Part shown: positions 45,360-55,216 of the stretch, one piece after another
Layout: every line of letters begins with the position of its first letter
How positions within the stretch are numbered: the stretch's first letter is position 1
Assembly: GCF_001665785.1 (NCBI RefSeq)
Contig: NZ_LZSO01000008.1
Span: forward strand, 310,001 to 374,000
Reading direction: 5' to 3'
DNA length: 64,000 bases
Source: Mycolicibacterium peregrinum
Lineage (GTDB): Bacteria; Actinomycetota; Actinomycetes; Mycobacteriales; Mycobacteriaceae
Notes under the pieces: generated by a model
Told to the model about the DNA's origin: nothing
Database searches by the model: none
Seen by the model: only the letters and a program-made list of their open reading frames with translations
Position numbers and translations under genes: made by a program

Positions 45360-45992
45360 TCAGGCCCGTAACCGGCTCAACCAAGGATGCGCCGGGTAGA
45401 GGCGGGTGAGCCAGCCTGAGAGGCGCGTCCGTGCGTCGTGTGCCAGTCGCGGTGCTACGCGACAGAAATCGTCTTCGTGCTTGGGTGCCGTGCGGCGCGC
45501 CTTGAACAGCAGCGCGACTTCCGGGATCAGGTAGGGGATTCCGTCGCGAAACGCGATCAAATCCCGGTAGGGCAGAGTGATGGACTGATCGCGCCGGCAC
45601 AGCCACTGATCGCCGTCATGGGGTTCGCGGAAGACGTCGAGGTGGTACCGGCCGGTGGCCGGATCCCGGCACCAGGTCTGGAACAGGTCTGGGACGTCGC
45701 ACACGTCGGCGTACGACCACAGCCGGCCGTCGCCGGCCACGTCCCACTCGAATCCGGCCAGTGCGGCAGCGATCTGTGGGAAAGCGTGGCGGGGGACGGC
45801 GATCTCGATGTCGGCGTGTGGCCGCGGTGGATCACCGAGGTACAGGTCGATAGCCCAGCCCGCGGCCACACACCACGGTGCGTCGACGCCGGCCAACCGC
45901 TCGGCCACCTCGGCTGGTGTCCATGGGGACCACAGGCGGTCGGCCTCGTCGGCGCTGATCGCCCGGCCGTGCGGGGGAAGGTCGTCAGACAT
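45360..45992 (-). CDS. Aminoglycoside-2''-adenylyltransferase-like nucleotidyltransferase
   Basis: A 210-residue protein of the Aminoglyc_resit (PF10706) nucleotidyltransferase type. The core reads APWCVAAGWAIDLYLGDPPRPHADIEIAVPRHAF (38-70), with the G-W motif and the two metal-binding acids Asp61 and Glu63; LDVFREPHDGDQWLC and the C-terminal IPEVALLFKARRTAPKHEDDF follow. Relatives add AMP to aminoglycosides, but most genomic copies have unknown targets. Last gene of an overlapping operon: its ATG overlaps the Fic stop by eight bases, and that gene overlaps another nucleotidyltransferase. Drug resistance should not be assumed; a role in modifying a cellular target is as likely. Confidence 0.82.
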   Translation of the reverse strand: MSDDLPPHGRAISADEADRLWSPWTPAEVAERLAGVDAPWCVAAGWAIDLYLGDPPRPHADIEIAVPRHAFPQIAAALAGFEWDVAGDGRLWSYADVCDVPDLFQTWCRDPATGRYHLDVFREPHDGDQWLCRRDQSITLPYRDLIAFRDGIPYLIPEVALLFKARRTAPKHEDDFCRVAPRLAHDARTRLSGWLTRLYPAHPWLSRLRA

Positions 45993-46791
45993 CGGCGTCC
46001 ACTATCCTCGCCGGACGCAGGCGTCCGCGAAACACGGCCACGAACGGCCGGGGGTCCGCGCGACCGTCCCGCCGGAATGGCATCGAGTCCCGAGACGCGT
46101 CGATCCACTCCGAACGGGACATTCCGTCGAGCACGAGCCGGCGCGCGGCCCGGCGGGCGAGCAGATGCAGCAGCAGGGTTCCGGTGCGTCCGTTGCCTTC
46201 GCGGAACGGATGGATCTGGTTGTAGTCGGCATATATTCGGGCCAGCCGGTAAGACAGCGTGCCGTCGTCGGTTTCGGCACCCTCGCCGGCGAGCTGGTCG
46301 ATTTCGGTCTGCAGCGCGGCCAGTGCGCGGGGAATGCGCGCGCATGCGCCGAATGCACTGTCGCCTTTCCGGAGTTCGACGATGCGCGGCTCGCCGGCCC
46401 ACGCGTACACGTCGCCGAAGACGTGCTGATGCAGGGAACGAATGTGCAGATCCGTGTCCCGGGTGCGCAGGTGCGCCTGCAGGATCCGTCCGGCGGTCGC
46501 CACGAACTCCAACTGCGTGAGCGCGGTGACGTCGTGCACGCCGAAGTTGTTGCGCAACACCGATGTTCCCGGAATGTAATACGGCCGCCGCCTCGCGAAC
46601 ACCCGCCGGCGCGGCGTCGGTGAGGGGGAGGGGAGATGCCGCCCCAGGTACTCGCCGTACGTCGCTGCACCGGTGAGCAACGCGGTCAGCGATTCGATCT
46701 GTTCGGGCGTGGGCCGCCAGCCTTCCAGGCGCTCGGCGGCGACGGTCTCGGCCAGGGCGTGCTGCGCGGACTCGGCGGGGTCGCTCACCAT
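45985..46791 (-). CDS. fic: Fic-domain AMPylase with fused VbhA-like antitoxin segment
   Basis: A 268-residue Fic protein that transfers AMP (or another nucleotide part) from ATP to Ser/Thr/Tyr of target proteins. The complete active-site motif HPFREGNGR is at 194-202, with the flap region upstream (VYAWAGEPRIVELRKGD near 128-144). The first 50 residues resemble the VbhA-type antitoxin: AAERLEGWRPTPEQIESLTALLTG, where the inhibitory motif (S/T)xxxE(G/N) appears as A19xxxE23-G24. The Glu that blocks ATP is kept while the Ser is Ala. The protein therefore looks like a self-inhibited Fic enzyme with toxin and antitoxin fused. It lies between two nucleotidyltransferase genes with overlaps of seven and eight bases. 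Confidence 0.88.
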   Translation of the reverse strand: MVSDPAESAQHALAETVAAERLEGWRPTPEQIESLTALLTGAATYGEYLGRHLPSPSPTPRRRVFARRRPYYIPGTSVLRNNFGVHDVTALTQLEFVATAGRILQAHLRTRDTDLHIRSLHQHVFGDVYAWAGEPRIVELRKGDSAFGACARIPRALAALQTEIDQLAGEGAETDDGTLSYRLARIYADYNQIHPFREGNGRTGTLLLHLLARRAARRLVLDGMSRSEWIDASRDSMPFRRDGRADPRPFVAVFRGRLRPARIVDADV

Positions 46792-47813
46792 GCGGAGAAC
46801 GTCGAGGTCGACGCCAGATAGTCGAGTTTGCGTCGCACGCCGGTGAGTTCGCGGCCGATGCTGCGCAGAGCGGTGCGGTCCTGGGGTGACAGATCCGAGA
46901 GTTCGACGTGTTCATCGATGCGGTCGTCGGAGTCGGCAGGGTTCCAGCATGCGGCCCGCGCCCGCCAGCGGATGCTGGACCCGATCGCGTGACATTTGGC
47001 CAGTGCCCTGGCGTCGTCGGGATCGAGGTAGCGGGTACCTGCGGCCGCACCGATGCGATCGGCGGTGAGCAGAGCGTCGGAGCCGCAACTGAGGGCGGCC
47101 CAGCGCGCGATCCGGACCACAGGGTCCACCGCGGCATGTTTGATGTCGACCCGGACATCGACGGACGTCAGGGTGCGCAACCGGGACGGGACGTAGGCAC
47201 GGGCAAAGGTGGCGTCCTGCAGCATCGCCGCGAGCGCCGTGGGTTGCGCCCGCACAGCGATACCCGCTTGTTCGCGCAGATCGGTGCTGTCGTCGACAGC
47301 TGGGCCGACGGGGACGGCGTCGGCCAGCAGGCCGATCATCACGACACCGCGGTCGGCGGACGGATCCGCGGCCCACCCGCCGATCTCTGATCCCCAGTCC
47401 TGGGCGGTGCGGTTGAACCGCACCCGCGAGGCGACCGCGCCGTTGTCGTCGGCACGGAACCCGCAACAACCCAGCAGTTCATGCACGTGCGCTGCCTGGG
47501 CCAGGGCCGAATCCGGCGTGACGTCGGAACGGCGGACCACGAGGGTTTCCAGGTCGGATCCGGGTAGTGCGTCTCCGCGGCCGACGCTGCCCGACGCATA
47601 CCAGTCGAGCCCGGGGGCGACCAGTCGCGCCGCGGTCGACAGCGCCGCGCGGATGACGGACGACCACGCCGCGGCGACCGACGCCGCACCGACCCGGGCG
47701 TCGATCACCTTGAGCACCGCGTGGCGAGCCTGGGCACCGGCTGTCACCAGGTCGTGCTCGTTGCCAGCCGACGCAATGCGCCTGCAGGCATCGTCCAACG
47801 CAGCCACCGCCAT
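46785..47813 (-). CDS. DUF294-type putative nucleotidyltransferase
   Basis: A 342-residue protein with a nucleotidyltransferase motif GSVGRGDALPGSDLE (75-89), including the metal-binding pair Asp87 and Glu89, then a helical substrate-binding-like C-terminal domain (PF10335 type: VDPVVRIARWAALSCGSDALLTADRIGAAAG; DLSPQDRTALRSIGRELTGVRRKLDYL). Such domains occur in GlnD-like and DUF294 proteins; here the CBS or cyclic-nucleotide sensor is absent. The ATG at 47813 gives the natural start; the longer frame overlaps the divergent permease region. First gene of the NTase-Fic-NTase operon; its stop overlaps fic by seven bases. Target unknown. Confidence 0.78.
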   Translation of the reverse strand: MAVAALDDACRRIASAGNEHDLVTAGAQARHAVLKVIDARVGAASVAAAWSSVIRAALSTAARLVAPGLDWYASGSVGRGDALPGSDLETLVVRRSDVTPDSALAQAAHVHELLGCCGFRADDNGAVASRVRFNRTAQDWGSEIGGWAADPSADRGVVMIGLLADAVPVGPAVDDSTDLREQAGIAVRAQPTALAAMLQDATFARAYVPSRLRTLTSVDVRVDIKHAAVDPVVRIARWAALSCGSDALLTADRIGAAAGTRYLDPDDARALAKCHAIGSSIRWRARAACWNPADSDDRIDEHVELSDLSPQDRTALRSIGRELTGVRRKLDYLASTSTFSAW

Positions 47814-47984
47814 GTCGGTGATTGTGACAGGACACCGGCCCGGTGAGGTTTCGGCAACGCAATGCTTACCGCTCGCTACATGAACGAAACACGCGGGTGA
47901 CAGCTCGGTCACGCCGAGAGGCTTATCTATCGAGTGACAGTTAAGGAGCTGGCGGCACCGCCCCTGAGCCTGAGAGAAACGCCT

Positions 47985-49523
47985 ATGACCAGCAGCGCTA
48001 CCGCGGGACCTGATGTGTCCGGCCGTTTCGGCGACCATGACGACCTCGCCGAGTTTGGTTATGACCAGCAGTTGCACCGTCGGCTCGGCAAGTTCGAATC
48101 CTTCGCCGCGGGCTTCTCGTTCGTGTCCATCCTGACGACGATCTTCCAGTTGTTCGGACTCGGGTTCGGCTTCGGCGGTCCTGCGTTCTTCTGGACCTGG
48201 CCTGCGGTGTTCCTCGGACAGTTCCTGGTGGCGCTGTGCTTTGCCGAGCTGGCCGCCCGTTATCCGATCTCGGGTGCCATCTATCAGTGGTCCCGCCGGA
48301 TGGGTGGAGAGGTGATCGGCTGGTTCGGCGGCTGGTTCATGATCCTGGCGCAGATCGTCACCGCCTCGGCCGCGGCGATTGCGCTGCAGGTGGTGCTGCC
48401 CACGATCTGGTCCGGCTTCCAGATCATCGGCGAGGACCCGGCATTGACCTCATCGAGCGGGGCGGCCAACGCCGTGCTGCTCGGCACCGTCCTGCTGGTG
48501 CTCACCACGACGATCAATTGTCTTGGTGTCAAATGGATGTCGCGGGTGAACAGCGCGGGGGTGATCTGCGAGATCGTCGGTGTCATCGCCGTGATCGGGG
48601 TGTTCTTCACCCATGCCCAGCGCGGTCCGCAGGTCGTGTTCGACACCGGTCACGCCGGTGGGCAACCCGGGTACGTCTGGGCCTGGATCATGAGCGGGCT
48701 GATGGCGGCCTACGTCATGGTCGGCTTCGGCTCGGCCGGCGAGCTTGCCGAGGAGACCCGCAATCCCCGGCGCGTCGCTCCCCGGACCATCAGGATGGCG
48801 CTGTCCGTGTCGGCACTCGGCGGTGGTCTGATGATCCTGGGCGCCCTCATGGCGGCTCCCAGCCTGACCGACGGACGCCTGGCGACCGAAGGCCTCCCGT
48901 ACGTGCTCGACACCGTGTTGTCCTCGCCGTGGGGGACGGTGCTGCTGGTCGACGTCTGCATCGCGATCACCATCTGTACCTTGGCAATTCAGACCGCTGC
49001 CTCACGGCTGATGTTCTCGATGGCCCGCGACGGACGGCTGCCGGCTTCGTCGATCCTGTCCCGGGTCAACAGCCATACCGGCACACCGATCTGGCCGTCG
49101 GTGCTCATCGGCCTGCTGTGCATCGGGGTGCTGCTGGTCAACGTCGGCAATTCGGCGATCTTCGCGACGCTGGCCAGTGTCTGCATCATCCTGATCTACC
49201 TGGCCTACCTGTTGGTGACCGCGCCGCTGCTGTACCGCCGCATCAAAGGCTGGCCTGCCCAGCGCAATCAGGTCGACGCCGAAGGCTTGCCGCTGTTCTC
49301 GCTCGGCAAGTTCGGCGTCGCGGTCAACGTCCTGGCCGTGCTCTACGGCTCGGTGATGATCGTCAACCTCGGCTGGCCCAGAGCCGAGATCTTCAATCCC
49401 GCCGGGGACATGCCGATCCTGCAGTGGGCCGGACCCCTGAGCATCGCGGCCGCGATAGTCCTCGGCGCCCTGTGCTTCCCGCGGGGCAAGACCCACCCCA
49501 AACCCGTCACGATCGGAGCCTGA
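47985..49523 (+). CDS. APC-family permease of the guanidine/urea-type cluster
   Basis: A 512-residue amino acid-polyamine-organocation transporter with 12 helices. Family marks are the early FESFAAGFSFVSILTTIFQLFG, ELAARYPISGAIYQWSRRMGGEVIGWFGGWF near 90-120, and AYVMVGFGSAGELAEETRNPRRVAPRTIR near 245. It heads the operon with two DUF1989 genes, the carboxyltransferase and allophanate hydrolase, so it probably imports the nitrogen substrate (guanidine, urea or a precursor). The ATG at 47985 fits the family opening; a GTG at 47934 is an alternative. No guanidine riboswitch could be recognised upstream; a small hairpin CTCGG-TCACG-CCGAG precedes it. Confidence 0.87.
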   Translation: MTSSATAGPDVSGRFGDHDDLAEFGYDQQLHRRLGKFESFAAGFSFVSILTTIFQLFGLGFGFGGPAFFWTWPAVFLGQFLVALCFAELAARYPISGAIYQWSRRMGGEVIGWFGGWFMILAQIVTASAAAIALQVVLPTIWSGFQIIGEDPALTSSSGAANAVLLGTVLLVLTTTINCLGVKWMSRVNSAGVICEIVGVIAVIGVFFTHAQRGPQVVFDTGHAGGQPGYVWAWIMSGLMAAYVMVGFGSAGELAEETRNPRRVAPRTIRMALSVSALGGGLMILGALMAAPSLTDGRLATEGLPYVLDTVLSSPWGTVLLVDVCIAITICTLAIQTAASRLMFSMARDGRLPASSILSRVNSHTGTPIWPSVLIGLLCIGVLLVNVGNSAIFATLASVCIILIYLAYLLVTAPLLYRRIKGWPAQRNQVDAEGLPLFSLGKFGVAVNVLAVLYGSVMIVNLGWPRAEIFNPAGDMPILQWAGPLSIAAAIVLGALCFPRGKTHPKPVTIGA

Positions 49524-49525
49524 GG

Positions 49526-50353
49526 ATGACCACAGCGACAACCGCCGGAGCCCGCGACCATGCTCGGGCCCAGGCCGGGACCATCACCGATTCGATGCCG
49601 GTCGTGCCGGCCTCGGCGTGGCCCACACCGCCGCAGAACGTGGAACCCGAGCAATTGACCTGGGCTGAAACAGTTCCCGGCGGCCGCTACACCAGCAAGG
49701 TGCTGGCCCGCGGCACCCGGCTGCGCCTACGCGATCTGGACGGCACCGCATGCGCTCACCTGCTGGTGTGGCGAGCCGACGCACCGTGGGAGCGTCTCAA
49801 CGTCGCCGACACCGTGAAAGTGCCGTGGCAGGCCTACCTTTCGGCAGGTCATCCACTGCTCAGTGACCAGGGGCGGGTGCTGGCCACCTTGGTGTCGGAT
49901 ACCTCCGGCCACCACGACGCCCTGTGCGGCACCAGCACTCTGACCGGCAATGCGGCCAAATACGGTGCGGGCGAGGTGGAATCGCCCAGCCCCGCCGGGC
50001 GTGAACTGCTCGCGCTTGCCGCCCTGAAGAACGGGCTGACCCGTCGTGACGTCGCGCCGAGTCTGTCGTTCTTCCACGGCGTGCGGGTCGATCTCGACGG
50101 CACGTTGGTGTCCACCGGTTCGGCCGGTGCCGGCACCGCAGTCGAACTGATCACCCATCTGCCACTGATCGTGGCGATCGCCAACACCGCCCACCCACTC
50201 GATCCGACAGCACAGTTCACCGTCGGATCGCTGGAGGTGTTGGCCTGGTCCGCACCGGCCGACCTGGCTGAGATCGGCGCCACCGTGGCTGACCGCGACC
50301 CCGAATACCAACGCGCCTACCTGAATTCCGAAGACGTCTGGAGTGCCCGATGA
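49526..50353 (+). CDS. Urea carboxylase-associated protein 1 (DUF1989; carboxyguanidine deiminase subunit type)
   Basis: A 275-residue DUF1989 protein. Signatures are [106 protein letters not shown] and [21 protein letters not shown]. Published work assigns the UAAP1/UAAP2 pair to deimination of carboxyguanidine, the product of guanidine carboxylase. His and Cys (HHDALC) could bind zinc. It starts just after the permease stop and overlaps the next DUF1989 gene (ATGA). Confidence 0.87.
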   Translation: MTTATTAGARDHARAQAGTITDSMPVVPASAWPTPPQNVEPEQLTWAETVPGGRYTSKVLARGTRLRLRDLDGTACAHLLVWRADAPWERLNVADTVKVPWQAYLSAGHPLLSDQGRVLATLVSDTSGHHDALCGTSTLTGNAAKYGAGEVESPSPAGRELLALAALKNGLTRRDVAPSLSFFHGVRVDLDGTLVSTGSAGAGTAVELITHLPLIVAIANTAHPLDPTAQFTVGSLEVLAWSAPADLAEIGATVADRDPEYQRAYLNSEDVWSAR

Positions 50354-50970
50354 CCCTCACCGCCACCCACACCATCGTCGACGAGATCGTCGCGCCCCGC
50401 GCTCCCTGGTCCAAGGTCGTGCGCGCCGGAGACGTCCTGACCATCGTCGACCTGCACGGAAACCAGGCCGTGGACACCCTGTTCTATGGCGCCGACGACC
50501 ACACCGTGCGCTACAGCGCACCCGCGACGATCGCGGCCCAAGGCAATATCTTCCTGACCACCGGATCGGTGCTGCGCGACAGCGACGGTGCACCGATGCT
50601 GACCATCATCGACGACGAGGTCGGCAACCACGACACCCTCGGCGGGGCCTGCTCGCAGGAATCCAACACGCTGCGCTACGGCCACCACACCAAACACCAG
50701 CATGCCTGCGTGGAGAACTTCGTCAGCGAAGGCGCCCGGTGGGGGCTGACCAAAGCCGACATCGTCAGCAACATCAACTTCTTCATGAACGTCCCGGTGG
50801 ACCCCGATGGCGCGCTGGGCATCGTCGACGGCCTGTCCGCTCCGGGCAAGACCGTGTCGCTACGCGCCGAGATCGACACCCTGGTGCTGGTGTCGAACTG
50901 CCCACAGATCAACAACCCGTGCAACGGATTCGACCCCACGGCGGTGCGCATGGTGGTGACGCGCCCATGA
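50350..50970 (+). CDS. Urea carboxylase-associated protein 2 (DUF1989)
   Basis: A 206-residue partner of the previous protein, same fold. Features are [108 protein letters not shown] and [27 protein letters not shown]. Conserved His and Cys residues in [10 protein letters not shown] and [12 protein letters not shown] are typical of the family. The two DUF1989 proteins are thought to work as a heteromer acting on carboxyguanidine. ATGA overlaps on both sides show tight coupling in the operon. Confidence 0.87.
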   Translation: MTLTATHTIVDEIVAPRAPWSKVVRAGDVLTIVDLHGNQAVDTLFYGADDHTVRYSAPATIAAQGNIFLTTGSVLRDSDGAPMLTIIDDEVGNHDTLGGACSQESNTLRYGHHTKHQHACVENFVSEGARWGLTKADIVSNINFFMNVPVDPDGALGIVDGLSAPGKTVSLRAEIDTLVLVSNCPQINNPCNGFDPTAVRMVVTRP

Positions 50971-52961
50971 CCGCGATCGAGGTGATCCGGCCCGGCATGG
51001 CCACCACGATCCAGGATTGGCCGGGGCGCAGCGGGTACTGGCAGGTCGGTGTACCTCCGTCGGGACCCATGGACGACGTGTCCTTCCGGCTGGCCAACAT
51101 CGCAGTCGGCAACGTTGAGGGCGCGCCCGGTCTGGAAGCCACCATGGGCGGACCGGCGCTGCGCTTCGACACCGACACCTGGGTGTGTGTGACGGGTGCA
51201 CCCGCACCGGTCAGCATCGACGGTGTCCGGGTTCCGCAGTGGGTGCCGGTCCAGGTCGAGGCCGGTCAGGTTCTCGACGTGGGAATGGTCGACGGTCCGG
51301 GCCTGCGGATCTACATCGCGATGGCCGGTGGTCTACAGGCCGATGAATACCTGGGCAGCGCTTCGACATTCACCCTTGGCCGGTTCGGCGGCCACGAGGG
51401 CCGCGTGCTGGCGGTGGGGGACAAGTTGGAAACCGCGGATGCGCCGGCTGGTACGCGTCGGCGCATCCTGTCCGAGGAGCAACCGGCCATCGCCGGCCAC
51501 TGGTACATCGCGGTGACCGTCGGCCCGCACTCGGCGCCGGAGTTCTTCACGCGCAACGACATCGACACACTGCTCAACCACGACTACGAGGTGCACTTCA
51601 ATTCCGACCGCACCGGCGTGCGGTTGATCGGACCGAAGCCGGAATGGGCCCGCCCCGATGGCGGGGAAGCCGGGCTGCATCCGTCGAACATCCACGACAA
51701 CGCCTATTCGGTGGGTTCGCTCGACTTCACGGGAGACACCCCGATCCTGCTCGGCCCGGATGGTCCGAGCCTTGGGGGTTTCGTCTGCCCGGTCACCGTC
51801 ACCGCCGCCGACCGCTGGAAGCTGGGCCAACTCGCTCCCGGCGCTACCATCCGGTTCGTTCCGGTGAAGGCGACGGCGGCTCCCGCGCCGGCCAGCTTCG
51901 GACCCGCGCGCCGCGCGTCGATCCCTGCGGTCTTCTCCGCCGGCGGTGACGAGGACGACGGAATCATCGCCGGCACAACATCCTCGGATGGTACGACGAA
52001 CGTCACCTATCGCCGGATCGGGGACGACAACGTCCTGGTCGAGTACGGCGAGATGCGGCTGGATCTGGCTTTGCGGGCCCGTGCCCACGCCCTGCACCAT
52101 GCGCTGGAACAACACCGGCCCGACGGACTCATCGACTTGACGCCCGGGATCCGTTCCCTGCAGGTCAAGGTGGACCCGGCCCGGCTGCCGCAGTCGGCTT
52201 TGGTGCCTCTGCTCGCCGAGCTCGAAGCCTCGCTGCCTGCCGCGCAGGATCTCGTGGTGCCCAGTCGCACCGTCCGGTTGCCGCTGAGCTGGGACGATCC
52301 GTCGACCCGGGAGGCGATCGAACGCTATATGCACGGCGTGCGCGCCGATGCGCCGTGGTGCCCGTGGAATATCGAGTTCATCCGGCGGATGAACGGCCTG
52401 GACTCGGTCGATGATGTCCACCGAATCGTCTACGACGCCGAATATCTGGTGCTCGGTCTCGGCGACGTGTATCTGGGTGCTCCGGTCGCCACACCGCTGG
52501 ATCCACGCCACCGCCTGGTGACCACCAAATACAATCCGGCCCGGACCTGGACTCCGGAGAACGCGGTCGGCATCGGCGGGGCATACCTGTGCATTTACGG
52601 GATGGAAGGGCCGGGCGGATACCAGTTCGTCGGACGCACCACGCAGATCTGGAATCACCGGCACCCGCTGGTGGCCCAGGGCTTCGATCCCGAACACCCG
52701 TGGCTACTGCGGTTTTTCGACCGGATCCAGTGGTACCCGGTATCGGCCGAGGAACTGCTGGATCTGCGCGCCGACATGGCTGCCGGTCGCGGTCATGTCG
52801 AGATCACCGATGGAACGTTCTCGCTTGCCGAGCATGAGCAGTTCCTGGCCGCCAATGCCGACGACATCGCCGCAACCCGCGCGAAGATGGAAGCAGCTCG
52901 CGCCGAGGAGCGCGAGCGTTGGGCGGCGGCAGGAGAATTCGTACGGAAGGAGTCTGCGTGA
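50967..52961 (+). CDS. Urea/guanidine carboxylase carboxyltransferase half (KipA-KipI), lacking biotin domains
   Basis: A 664-residue protein consisting only of the carboxyltransferase region. AHS2/KipA type covers about 1-330 ([71 protein letters not shown]). AHS1/KipI type covers about 350-590 ([54 protein letters not shown] [15 protein letters not shown]). The usual enzyme has about 1200 residues with an amino-terminal biotin carboxylase and a C-terminal biotin carrier; here both are absent and the protein ends after the linker helix [18 protein letters not shown]. It would need a separate biotin carboxylase/carrier, perhaps an AccA-type subunit, or have another activity, as 5-oxoprolinase subunits do. 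Confidence 0.85.
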   Translation: MTAIEVIRPGMATTIQDWPGRSGYWQVGVPPSGPMDDVSFRLANIAVGNVEGAPGLEATMGGPALRFDTDTWVCVTGAPAPVSIDGVRVPQWVPVQVEAGQVLDVGMVDGPGLRIYIAMAGGLQADEYLGSASTFTLGRFGGHEGRVLAVGDKLETADAPAGTRRRILSEEQPAIAGHWYIAVTVGPHSAPEFFTRNDIDTLLNHDYEVHFNSDRTGVRLIGPKPEWARPDGGEAGLHPSNIHDNAYSVGSLDFTGDTPILLGPDGPSLGGFVCPVTVTAADRWKLGQLAPGATIRFVPVKATAAPAPASFGPARRASIPAVFSAGGDEDDGIIAGTTSSDGTTNVTYRRIGDDNVLVEYGEMRLDLALRARAHALHHALEQHRPDGLIDLTPGIRSLQVKVDPARLPQSALVPLLAELEASLPAAQDLVVPSRTVRLPLSWDDPSTREAIERYMHGVRADAPWCPWNIEFIRRMNGLDSVDDVHRIVYDAEYLVLGLGDVYLGAPVATPLDPRHRLVTTKYNPARTWTPENAVGIGGAYLCIYGMEGPGGYQFVGRTTQIWNHRHPLVAQGFDPEHPWLLRFFDRIQWYPVSAEELLDLRADMAAGRGHVEITDGTFSLAEHEQFLAANADDIAATRAKMEAARAEERERWAAAGEFVRKESA

Positions 52962-54619
52962 CTCGCATTGCCGAGATCTACCGGAACATCGAAGCCAGTG
53001 GACGCGACGAGGTGTTCATCCACCTACGTCCGCAGGCCGAGGTGGAAAGCGACTACCGCACGGCGCTTGCCGCCGACGGTCCACTGGCCGGGCTGGTGCT
53101 GGCCGTCAAGGACAACGTCGACGTGGCCGGGATACCTACCACTGCAGCGTGCCCAGACTTCGAGTACATTCCCAATGCCGACGCACCGGCGGTGTCCGCT
53201 CTCAAGGCCGCCGGTGCTGTCGTCATCGGAAAGACCAATCTCGACCAGTTCGCCACCGGTCTGGTGGGGACCCGCAGTCCCTATGGCGCCGTGCGGGATT
53301 CCCGCCGGACCGACTACATTTCCGGCGGGTCGAGTTCCGGTTCCGCGGTGGCCGTGGCGCTCGGATTCGCCGACATCGCGATCGGCACCGACACAGCCGG
53401 GTCCGGCCGGGTGCCTGCGGGCCTGCAGGGCATCGTCGGGATCAAAGCCACGGTGGGCCTTGTCTCCACCGAGGGCGTCGTCCCGGCATGTGCGAGCTAT
53501 GACTGTGTGACGATCTTCGCTGCCGACCTGGCCACCGCCCAGGCGGCGATGGCGGCGATGAGTGCCGGTGCACCGCAACGTCAGTGGCCGGCCGATGTCG
53601 CCTTCGCCGCGCCGGTGACTCCCCGCATCGCGGTGCCGGAAACGCTGACCGGACTCGACGCTGAGTGGCAGGCTGCGTTCGACGCCGCCGTGAGCCAGGC
53701 GAAAGCCGTCGGATTCGACACTGTCCCGATCCCGATGGACGACTTCTTCGCCGCAGCCGGCCTTCTCTACAACGGTGCCCTGGTCGCTGAACGGTGGGAT
53801 GCGGTGGGGGAGTTCGTCAGCACGGCAGGCCCTGACGCGGAGTTGGATCCGACCGTGGCCGCGATCATCACTGCGGCTGGCGCATATTCGGCCACGGATC
53901 TGCTGCGTGACCGTCGGCGGGTCGAGGAGTTGCGTCGCACAGCATTGGCGCAGCTTGAGGGCTGTCACGCACTCATGGTGCCGACCGCTCCCGAGCATCC
54001 GCGCATCGACGAAGTCGCGGCGGACCCGGTTGTGGTGAACTCCCGGATGGGGCGGTACACCAACTTCTGCAACCTGTTCGACATGTGCGCCATCTCGATT
54101 CCCGCCGGCACCGTATCCGACGGTGCCCAGTTCGGAACCACCCTGTTGGCGCAGGGTTTCCACGACGGCGTCATCGCCGATCTGGCAGCCCGGTTCCTCG
54201 ACACCCCGTCGGCGGAGACGTGGCCCGAGACGGGCGGAGCTCCATGCACCGAACTCGCGGTGTTCGGTGCGCATCTACGCGGACAGCCGCTGGAACATCA
54301 GCTCACCGGCCGAGGCGCTCGCTGGGCCGGACCGATTACCACGGCACCGCATTACCGTCTCTACGCGCTCGATACGGTTCCGCCCAAACCGGGGTTGACG
54401 CGCGTCGCCGACGGTGGTGTACCGATCGTGGGCGAGCGGTGGGTGCTGTCGCCGGCCGCCCTGGGCGAGTTTCTGGCCGAGCTACCCGCGCCCATGCTGC
54501 TGGGCAAGGTGGAACTCGATGACGGCCGGTGGATCACCGGATTCGGTTGCGACCACATCGCTCCCGTGCAGGGGCGTGACATCACGGAGTATCGCGGCTG
54601 GTTGGCCGCGATGGCCTGA
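52958..54619 (+). CDS. atzF: Allophanate hydrolase
   Basis: A 553-residue amidase-signature enzyme that splits allophanate to two ammonia and two carbon dioxide. The catalytic triad is visible: Lys51 in [12 protein letters not shown], cis-Ser in [12 protein letters not shown] (125-127), and nucleophile Ser149 in [14 protein letters not shown]. The allophanate-specific C-terminal domain is present ([45 protein letters not shown]). The GTG overlaps the carboxyltransferase stop and has AAGGAG upstream. Last gene of the operon; it completes the route guanidine or urea to ammonia. A convergent TetR gene follows after 18 bases. Confidence 0.93.
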   Translation: MTRIAEIYRNIEASGRDEVFIHLRPQAEVESDYRTALAADGPLAGLVLAVKDNVDVAGIPTTAACPDFEYIPNADAPAVSALKAAGAVVIGKTNLDQFATGLVGTRSPYGAVRDSRRTDYISGGSSSGSAVAVALGFADIAIGTDTAGSGRVPAGLQGIVGIKATVGLVSTEGVVPACASYDCVTIFAADLATAQAAMAAMSAGAPQRQWPADVAFAAPVTPRIAVPETLTGLDAEWQAAFDAAVSQAKAVGFDTVPIPMDDFFAAAGLLYNGALVAERWDAVGEFVSTAGPDAELDPTVAAIITAAGAYSATDLLRDRRRVEELRRTALAQLEGCHALMVPTAPEHPRIDEVAADPVVVNSRMGRYTNFCNLFDMCAISIPAGTVSDGAQFGTTLLAQGFHDGVIADLAARFLDTPSAETWPETGGAPCTELAVFGAHLRGQPLEHQLTGRGARWAGPITTAPHYRLYALDTVPPKPGLTRVADGGVPIVGERWVLSPAALGEFLAELPAPMLLGKVELDDGRWITGFGCDHIAPVQGRDITEYRGWLAAMA

Positions 54620-54637
54620 AGTGCGCGTGCCGCAGGC

Positions 54638-55216
54638 TCAGCTCCCAGGAACGATCAGCGCGACCATGGTCTCGAGCCGGCGGGCCATCTGTCGGTAGCT
54701 CATCGCGCCTGACTGTGCCTGCAACAGTGCGCCCCAGAAGACTGCTTCCAAGGTGGCAAGTACCTCGGGCCAGGCCCCGCCGCCCAATGCCGTCGAGATC
54801 CGGCGGGTGATCTCAACGGCAATCCGCCCGCGTACGTCATCGACCACTTCGTCGTCGGTGCTCATCAGTGCCTGGGTGCAGGCCCGCGCCAAGCGAGGCT
54901 CATCGGCCATCAACAGTGTGAGAGCGGTGAGCTGCTCGGTGACCCGGCAGGTGGTGCTGGCCGTGGGATCGATGTCGAGCGGCAGCTGAATCACCCGGTC
55001 GAGGTAGAGCTCGGCGAACACCACCTCGATGGACGGGAAATGCGCGTAGAGCGCAGCGGGCGCCATCTTCGCGCGGGCCGCCAGTGCGGGCACCGAGACG
55101 TCGTTGTGCGCGTCGAGAAGTTGTGTCGCCGCTCCGAAGACGCGGCGCTGCGTGCGGGTGCGCTGACCCTGCGCGTCGTGTAGGCGGGTGACGGTAGCCA
55201 CCTCTGGCCTGGACAT
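54638..55216 (-). CDS. TetR-family repressor next to the fprB-like gene
   Basis: A 192-residue TetR protein. HTH: QRRVFGAATQLLDAHNDVSVPALAARAKMAPAALYAHFPSIEVVFAELY (about 25-75); C-terminal helices bind an unknown ligand. The ATG at 55216 lies within the palindrome TGGACA-TG-TGTCCA and comes eight bases after a -10-like TATATG, so the mRNA is probably leaderless and the operator straddles the start. An in-frame ATG at 55255 has no ribosome site. It may repress itself and the divergent reductase gene, which has a related half-palindrome at 55354-55365. It converges with atzF, so control of the nitrogen genes is possible but less supported. Confidence 0.86.
   Translation of the reverse strand: MSRPEVATVTRLHDAQGQRTRTQRRVFGAATQLLDAHNDVSVPALAARAKMAPAALYAHFPSIEVVFAELYLDRVIQLPLDIDPTASTTCRVTEQLTALTLLMADEPRLARACTQALMSTDDEVVDDVRGRIAVEITRRISTALGGGAWPEVLATLEAVFWGALLQAQSGAMSYRQMARRLETMVALIVPGS

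Noticed and set aside
45360..45992. Calling the adenylyltransferase-like gene an antibiotic-resistance gene
   Set aside because: The family is broad, and the operon with Fic and another nucleotidyltransferase points to a different role; no resistance-specific residue could be verified.
47814..47984. Possible guanidine (ykkC) riboswitch in front of the permease operon
   Set aside because: A CCGAGAG string and a CTCGG/CCGAG hairpin occur, but the other conserved ykkC segments are missing, and the short guanidine-II and -III motifs are not seen either.
48088..48098. TTCGAATCC string as a second attachment site of the tRNA-Ala island
   Set aside because: It lies inside the coding region of the APC permease, far from the island, and only nine bases match; chance is the simpler reading.
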